Below, piece after piece: positions 57,601 to 64,000 of a stretch of DNA of 64,000 bases (position 1 is its first letter; each line of letters starts with the position of its first letter). A program made the position numbers and the translations under genes. The stretch is from Atrichornis clamosus. Lineage: Eukaryota > Chordata > Aves > Passeriformes > Menuridae. The notes beneath the pieces were generated by a model. That model saw nothing but the letters and a program-made list of their open reading frames with translations. It ran no database searches and was not told the origin of the DNA. The DNA lies in assembly GCA_013400975.1 (NCBI GenBank), contig WBMZ01003346.1:166521-230520 (forward strand), written 5' to 3'.

Positions 57601-58650
57601 AGTGCACTTTGCACTTCCACAGCTGGTTTTGATTCAATGATTTCCAACAGCTTCATGGAGGGGCTTTCAGCACCTTAGAGAGATGAGAAATGCACTCTTT
57701 TACAGCCAGGGCCCCAGTGTCCTAGGGGAGTCATCACAACCTTCCACTCCAGGTAGGCACTTACACCTGTGGACAGAGAACTTTACTCTGGCTTTGAAGG
57801 GTTTTGCTCTCACCTTGCAGAGCAGGGCTGGGGAGTTGGGAACCAGGTCTTCAGCAGCTCACAGACATGAAAGGATGTGCCCTGATGTGCAGCAGCTCCG
57901 AGGCAGACTTGGGGAGCCCCCAGCTCCTCCACCACTCTCTCGTCTGTCCCTGCCAGGAAACCTCTCCTTTTCATTTCCCACCCATCCATGTCAGATGTAG
58001 GAAGAACAAAACAGTGCCCAGGTCCTCTGTGCTTGCTGGGGTTTTCAGAGGTGTATGAAGAAGATGGGTGACTGATTCCCATGGAAAATATGTTGCAAAT
58101 GGACATTTAGTGTTCCCTGGCTCCGCTGACAGCCTCATCCCTGGTTGGGTTAATGGCCTTAGATTCTTTCCCTTCCCGAGCTTGATGCAATTGTTTTATA
58201 AAAGCTGCACAGCCCACCCCATGACAATCTTTCACCAGCTTTAAAACCCTTTTTTGGTTCAGGTCTTGCAGCACTTGCTAGACTTAAGTAACTTGACAGA
58301 GTGGAGCTTGTTGGCCTTTGCCCAGCCAGTAGGTAAATAAAAGCCTGGCTCCCTTTGCCTCTGCTGGGAGTCAGATGATGTATTGACAGGGGGCACGATG
58401 CATATTCACCTCCAGACATCCCTCCTGTTACTCACTTCCTTCGGGATGTGGGGATGCCCCGTTCACTCCGCGCTGAGGACGGGGCCTGTTCAGAGCTGTG
58501 CAGGTGAATGGCAGGAGGAGGGGCAGGGGGACCTCGGGCCACTGACAGCCCTCGCAGCACTGCTTTGGAAGGGCACATCATGTAGGAAGCACTGGCTGTT
58601 CCCAGACCTGCTGCTGCCCTTCAGATCACCTTGGGACAAATATGTACCTG
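54666..58650. other. Gene-free sequence, no recognised feature
   Basis: Mixed composition. AT-rich sections at 55020-55340 and 57440-57480 (with TATATATATAGATATG) are unremarkable. Chance frames of up to 116 codons occur on both strands. No repeat family, exon or RNA gene recognised. Confidence 0.45.
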
Positions 58651-58691
58651 TTCCTCTTCCTCCTCCTATTCCTATTCCTGATCCTATTCCC
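58651..58691. repeat. Short degenerate CCTATT hexanucleotide repeat
   Basis: TTCCTCTTCCTCCTCCTATT is followed by CCTATTCCTGATCCTATTCCC, roughly seven degenerate CCTATT/CCTCTT units. It explains the Pro/Ile-rich and Gly-rich translations of the overlapping frames 58383-58832 (+) and 58490-58735 (-). Confidence 0.85.
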
Positions 58692-61559
58692 ATACAAATA
58701 CCTGCATGCCCCGTTTCTCTTCCCACTCCCCCCATTACACAATTGCTAATTTACAGGGTGAATTTCTGCAATTTAGAAAACAACCTGAGGGCAGAGGCAC
58801 TGCCACAGGGTGATATTTGCAGATGGATGTAGTAAAGTCCTGCAGATTTTGTGTCCATCTGAAACCAAACACTTCCAGACCAGATTTCTGGACACTCCAT
58901 GTGATGGCCATAAGCAGTCTGAGAGACCCCACACTGACCCTGGTGAACTTCTCAGCTGACAGAGACAGGCTACTTGCAAAATATTTGGTTTTTTTTTTTT
59001 TACCAGTGTAGCTTCTGATGCCTCGCTGGAGGTCATCATTTGTAAGGAGCTGAAATCTCTGATGTTCTTAACTCTGCAGGCAGACCACTGCTGCCTACTG
59101 ACAAAGAATTTCTAGGAAAGATTAAGATTTTGGTACTCTTTAATTAGAGAACCAGGGAGAATTAGAGGTGTGACTGCATCCAGCAGCTTCAAGAGAGCCC
59201 TCCCTTGTCCCTAATGCAGGAACGATTTCACAGGATTATTGTCCTGAATGTGGATTCAGAAGTTTCAGTCCCAAAAGAACCATTATAGATCTGTTCATGA
59301 CAACAGATAAACTGGGAGATAAAGAAATTTGTAAGAGCTGTTTTTACCTGCAGTGGTACTACCCAGGGAGAAGTTTCTCTGTCCATAAACATTTATCTTG
59401 CAGTCCAGACCCGCCAGCCAACTCCCCAGCTGGATTTGTTGCCCTGACTCCAGCACAGCTCCTGTGGCTGCCCTCAGTGCCAGGCGAGGCTGTGAGCACA
59501 GCACACTCAGCAGCTGCTTGGTTCTCAGGTATTCAAATGCCCCAAGCAACCATCAAACCCCCTGGTTTATCACTGGCTTGTGACTGAATTGCAAACCCAT
59601 TTTTATCCCGTTTAAAGTCACTCTGGTGTCTTTTAAACAGTAAGTCACCTCTGCAAAGCCCTGTTCTGGCTCCATGTGAGGGGGATCAAGGGAGAAGGAA
59701 GGAAGATGCTGCCACTTCAGGGGAAAAAAATCCTAAAATAAATCCCAAACTGATCCAATTGGCTGGGGTGCAGATTCCTGCTGTCCACCTACACAAGTCC
59801 CCTGCCCTTGACGGATTGATTTTGTCTATCTACTGATCTTGTGGACGTTTTTGCAAAAAACCAAAGGGAAGGAACCTACAAAAAGAACTGCTGTCACTGG
59901 GAAGTTAGTCATTAACAGCCAAATGTCTCCCAGATAAGACAGAGATGCTGCAGCCTCTCCGAAGTTTGCATGTCATTAGAGAAGGATGTTGTGATGTGAC
60001 AGACAGAGGGATTTAAGACAGATCTTTTCCTTGCCCAGGGTCCCCCGTGCTTCTGTGGTGTTTATATGGGATCACTGAGCTATATCAAGCATTCAGTATG
60101 AAATGCATGAGGTACTATCCACATGCATCACCCGTCAGGAAAGATTAACTTTTCACTGCACAGCAGCACAGCAATACTCCCAGGGCTAAGAAGGACTGCC
60201 CAGACAGAAATCTTTCTTTTTCTCCCTCATTCCTCTCATTAAAACTGTGGCTGGCTGATGGAAATGGCTTACCTAGCACAGAGATGAATGGCCAAGAGCT
60301 AATTTGCTTCAGGAATCAACTCTGTGGCTGTTCTGGATAGAACAGTGATTTGACAGCACCTTAAAAGTGCTTAAGCCACTTTGCTGAATCAAGTCTGAGT
60401 CCAGAATTAGATTAAAAATATGCCTGACCTGGAATTTAATGTCAATTATTTTATACTGTAGCTGCCCCTGAATGGATAAGCAAAATATCCCATATCTGTG
60501 CCCCCTAAATTTGTGTTAGAGCCAGTCACAACCTCATGATTTAACCATCAAGGAGGTCAGGATTTCCCTTGGGCCCTGGATTTCTGCTGTAAACAGGTTT
60601 ACCACTGTCATCCTTGAGGATATAGATTGGTTAGCTCAAGGTACACAGCTGGGTTTGTAGTCAGTGAGAGAGGTCCAGCTAGAGCTTCCAATCCCCCTGA
60701 GAGCATGGGATGGACACCAAACCCTGCTGTGGAGCTGGAGCTCTCCCCTGGATCCCCTGGGGCACAGCTGGACCTCTTGATCTCACCGTGCCCCACAACA
60801 TCCCTGCCATCCTCCACTGACCCCACTGAGTGTGTTTAAGGGGCTGGCTCAGACAGGGTTAGTCTGAGGAGGTTCCCACATTCCTTCTGGGCCATCACCC
60901 CTGAGCAGAGCGTTAAGTCCCCACTCAACAGCAGATTTTTCTTTTCTGTGTTTTCCCTCTGGTGCAGAGGGTGATCTGGTGAGCATCAGCTCAGCATCGC
61001 ACATCCCCTTCTTGTTTTGAACAAGGCAGCCAGCACCCATGAAATGAAAGTGCTTAAAACAGCCTGGAAAAGACAGATTCACATGGCTGATTGTTGAGAG
61101 TGCTCCAGGAGAAACCAGCAGCATCCTCTTTAGAAACACAAGCAGGCTTGCAGCAGCATGAAACTCTTCAGAAATGGTGCTGGTTCTCCCTCTGGCTGAG
61201 AACTGATCTGGCTTTGGGGATTCTGGTGTGCAAAGAAGTGGCTACTGAGTCTAGGTGGCTGCAGTGGACACAAACAAGGAGAAACTGCTCACAGCAAGGA
61301 GTTGTTTTGCTGTCTCTGCACCCAGATTTCTCAGAGGAGCACATTAAGAGGCTTAGGATTTTCTTCTCAGTGCAAGAGCCGTGGTTATACCTCATGTGTA
61401 TCTCAACTAATCTAAACACAGCATGTCAATGAAACCAGACCTGAAAGTGCACCAAACAATCAACACCAGAATGCACCAATATTGTGCCCCACAGACCTCA
61501 CACTCCTATTTTATATACTTGTTTCCATTTTTCAGTACTGTTTTCTTTTACAGAACACC
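58692..61559. other. Gene-free sequence, minor AT-rich blocks
   Basis: The parts 60040-60160 (ATATGGGATCACTGAGC, CATGCATCACCCGTCAGG) and 60370-60500 (TTTAATGTCAATTATTTTAT) could be short conserved elements. A T-run lies at about 58989-59001. The rest is ordinary with frames below 115 codons. Confidence 0.42.
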
Positions 61560-61690
61560 CAAGTGGAATGATTAACCTCACTTTAAAACTCCAGCAACAT
61601 ATAAAAATCCCCGTTTGGGGGATATTTTAGTGATGATTTGCTGCAAGTAGCCATTAAAACAATTTAACATGTGGCATTTCAGAGCAGAGC
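61560..61690. promoter_or_regulatory. Candidate short conserved element containing a hairpin
   Basis: ATGATTAACCTCAC near 61568, an 11-bp imperfect inverted repeat at 61602-61629 (TAAAAATCCCC facing GGGGATATTTTA), GTGATGATTTGCTGC near 61631 and GCCATTAAAACAATTTAAC near 61652. The call rests on texture. Confidence 0.33.
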
Positions 61691-62589
61691 TAAAAGACAA
61701 GAGCCCTGAGTTCAAAGACTGAGCTGGTGCTGAGCTGCTGCTTCCACAATTAATGTGTTTCTTTCCTCAAGCAATGCAGGATGGAAGCAACTTTCCAAAG
61801 AGAAGGAACAGCACTTTGCACTGACAAGAGATGAAGAGGGAGGGGAGGAAGCGGGGGAAGTTTGCTGTTTGGTGCCCTTAATCCTATTATCTGTAGAAGC
61901 ATCACAAAGTGGCAGTGCAGCAGCTCCTGAAACAGGCGTGGAAGAAAAGGCTGTATTCTCCTCATGCCCTTCCTCAAGAGTTAAGCCAATCTTTTTTGTG
62001 TGGTGTTGTGCCAAGACCTGCTTACACAGAGAACACAGAGAGCCTGACACTGGTGACAAGCTGGGATACCTCACTCACTGCAGGAGAAATGGACACACAA
62101 AACTTTGCTCCCAGTCTCAGAAGAGAATGGTGATCTTCAGGAATCAGGACAACTATGCAAAGGAGGGGTCTAGATCATGTTTTTTTCTGCATTTTGCATC
62201 TGGAATTTCTCTGTTCAGAGTCATTTTATACTTAACAGGAGGTCCAGTCTTCAGCCTGAGAAACATGGAACATCTTGGCTCTAAATATTATTTTTGTATT
62301 TTATCTGAGGGGAGAGCTCTTTTGTTCACCCTTTTGTAGTTCACCTTAAGCAGAATAAGTTCCTCAGACATTACTGCAATCTATTTGTACAAATATAGTG
62401 CTAAAAATTAAAATGCACTTGGAAGGACAAAGACAGTTTATTTTATTACATTTTTAATTCCAGCCCAACGCTTCAGTACAAATCCTCCAGCCTGTGATAT
62501 GAAGGCTCAGTGTAAGACACCAACCACCCACCCCCCCAAAAAAAGGCAACCACCAAACTTGACTAATTTTTTTAAAGAAAAAAGCAATT
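61691..62589. other. Gene-free sequence, no recognised feature
   Basis: A 194-codon frame on the + strand (61755-62339) is the longest here, but its translation shows no domain or conserved-looking pattern. The overlapping frames on the - strand are equally featureless. A C-run/A-run (62531-62546) lies near the end. Confidence 0.45.
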
Positions 62590-62925
62590 TTTCACATTTT
62601 AATAGCTTTCATTCCATGTCTTAATAAATGCATGTTTGTTGATTTGTGTAAGCATGATGTAGGATTCTGCAAATGAATGTAATCTGCAACAAGGGGATAG
62701 CTAACCACTAGCTAACACTTTTGAATAATGAATCCCTACTGTATCAGATGGACGCTATTCATAATAATTCCTTGCTTTTCTCATTTTGTCGTGTACAGTA
62801 GCGATTAATCAATTTGCAGTGTTATGTCACCCGCAACAAATTGCTAGCACCAAGACAAATTTATTGCTTTATGATAAAAGAACTTGTTTAGGTAGAAATA
62901 AATTAAATTTGGGGGTTGTTATTTG
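62590..62925. promoter_or_regulatory. Strong candidate conserved noncoding element
   Basis: TTTTAATAGCTTTCATTCC near 62598, GTCTTAATAAATGCATG near 62617, TGAATGTAATCTGC near 62673, TTGAATAATGAATCCC near 62722, CATAATAATTCC near 62760, AGCGATTAATCAATTTGC near 62801, ATGTCACCCGCAACAAATTG near 62824 and AGAAATAAATTAAATTTGG near 62895. Homeodomain-type cores and retained CpGs lie within 330 bp of frame-free unique sequence. Confidence 0.47.
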
Positions 62926-63517
62926 AGTTTGATGTTTACATATATGACCCATGCTGCACAGGCCAGCAGAGGGAAGGGTATCCAATTATAACGCCGGGGT
63001 TTTGAGGGTAGTTCAAAGAGAGGCAAAAGCAAATGGTGTGTTTGTGCAGCCAACTGGTCCCTGAAGAGAGCCAGTCCTCCTGGGAACTCCCTGTGCCACA
63101 AATGAGGCTGCTCAGAAGAATTTGGGAGGATTACCAGGGAGCAGAGTTGTGCATTCAGTGTTGCTCCCATTTGAAGGTGGTTTGATGCACTTTGGGGATC
63201 TGGAGTAGAAGCACCTCCCAGGGCCCCAACAAGCAACATTTTCACAGCTCTTCTTCTCCTGATGGTGTTGCTCTGTGGAAAGGGGCTGAGCAGGAATAGT
63301 TTTGGCCAGGGAGGTCTGGCTGCTGGCTGCTTGTCTGTCTTTGCAGCCCATGAACCACCCAGCTGTGAGCAGCAGGCAAAGGGTTGGTGATGCAAGCCGA
63401 GTGCTCCTGGTCTGCTTCCACTCCTGCAGCTGGATGCAGCTTTGGGACTCCTTCCTGAGGCACTGGGAGGAGATGGACAGCCTTGAGTCTGCAAAGGCTG
63501 ATTAACTTCTAGCACTC
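62926..63517. other. Gene-free sequence, no recognised feature
   Basis: A 198-codon frame on the - strand (62919-63515) translates to a Pro/Ser/Ala/Leu-rich string without a recognisable domain. Two other frames overlap it on the same strand and one on the opposite strand. I do not call a gene. Confidence 0.5.
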
Positions 63518-63800
63518 AAAACGCCCAGTTTGCTGCCTTTATTTCATATTTTTTATTTCTTTTTAGTTTCCTTATGCGTTTGACAGGCTCCAATCTCATA
63601 TTAGCTGCTCCTCCATAAATCTTACTTTTGTTCATACTTTCTCCTTCCCACCGCTGCAGAAATCACTTTGACTCTTTCCCCCTGTGTTAAATGCTGCTGT
63701 TACTTCTTTTTCTTTGCTTATTTCTTCCACTCTTTGCTTTTTCTCATTTCTCGTATTCCTGACCAGGCATTTTCTGTAGCTCTGGATAATACCTCTCCCT
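63518..63800. other. Pyrimidine-rich, strand-asymmetric stretch
   Basis: Over about 280 bp the + strand is dominated by T and C, with repeated words such as TTTCTTTTTAG, CTTTCTCC, TTCTTTTTCTTTGC and CTTTTTCTCATTTCTCG. No perfect short unit repeats, so it is not a microsatellite. No gene is apparent. Confidence 0.6.
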
Positions 63801-63982
63801 TCCCTGCTACTCCCTACTAATGTCCTTGTCAGGCTTCCCCTGAATCATTGCTGTACCATCCCAAAAGATGTTTAACTGAGGTTACTCCTGGCTGGAACTG
63901 CAAGACTGAGAAAACTCAAGGTGTCAAATGGTTCCTCTACACTCACTGCAGGCAAGGTGACCCTAAAATCTTGAGAAAACAC

Positions 63983-64000
63983 GAGGAGAGGAGAGGAGAG
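63983..64000. repeat. Start of a (GAGGA)n simple repeat at the window edge
   Basis: GAGGAGAGGAGAGGAGAG runs to the last base of the window. Its full length lies outside. Confidence 0.8.

Noticed and set aside
58383..58832. 149-codon frame with a Pro/Ile repeat
   Set aside because: The repeat is the translation of a degenerate CCTATT microsatellite. The remainder has no domain.
61755..62339. 194-codon frame on the + strand
   Set aside because: No recognisable motif. Its length is within chance expectation for 64 kb of this composition.
62919..63515. 198-codon frame on the - strand
   Set aside because: Pro/Ser/Ala-rich chance translation with other frames overlapping it. No domain or plausible splice structure.
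1..64000. CRISPR arrays, bacterial operons, phage or endogenous retroviral genes
   Set aside because: No repeat-spacer pattern, no dense same-strand coding, and no gag/pol/env-like translations or paired long terminal repeats were seen.

Overview
The window reads as vertebrate, most likely bird, nuclear DNA and contains no protein-coding gene, rRNA, tRNA or CRISPR array that I can support. The organism call rests on repeats. Four copies of the 3' end of a CR1 LINE are recognisable by their 8-bp terminal motif (CATAGAAT/CACAGAAT on the + strand), followed by stretches that I recall from avian CR1 elements. The wording of the three younger copies, especially 'ggcaccctgtgccagggcctc', resembles songbird CR1 copies, so a passerine is my best guess. 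No Alu-like, B1-like or L1-like mammalian repeats were noticed, and repeat density is low, as in birds.

Layout. Positions 473-1584 are a TG-rich minisatellite broken by an 899-base run of N. From about 1.8 kb to 63 kb the window alternates between ordinary mixed-composition DNA and AT-rich blocks of 130-700 bp crowded with TAAT/ATTA cores. These blocks look like the conserved noncoding elements of gene deserts or large introns around developmental regulators. The strongest by eye are near 10.8, 13.1, 17.7, 19.1, 21.7, 27.8, 35.6, 41, 45.9, 53.1, 54.4 and 62.6 kb. Conservation cannot be measured from one sequence, so these calls are inference. CR1 copies lie at 4.08, 26.4, 32.2 and 46.5 kb, an older CR1 relic at 5.03 kb, one good ancient tRNA-derived SINE relic at 2.85 kb and a weaker one at 44.07 kb. 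Microsatellites are scattered and short.

Open reading frames reach 221 codons, apart from frames running through the N gap. They are what 64 kb of mixed-composition DNA gives by chance: low-complexity translations, no recognisable domains, and heavy overlap between strands. Where translations recur between loci, the cause is shared CR1 sequence.

No new biological system was found. The most distinctive observations are the CR1 at 46.5 kb, which carries an inverted 5' segment consistent with twin priming, and the high density of candidate regulatory elements in a gene-free interval. The neighbouring gene cannot be named from this sequence.
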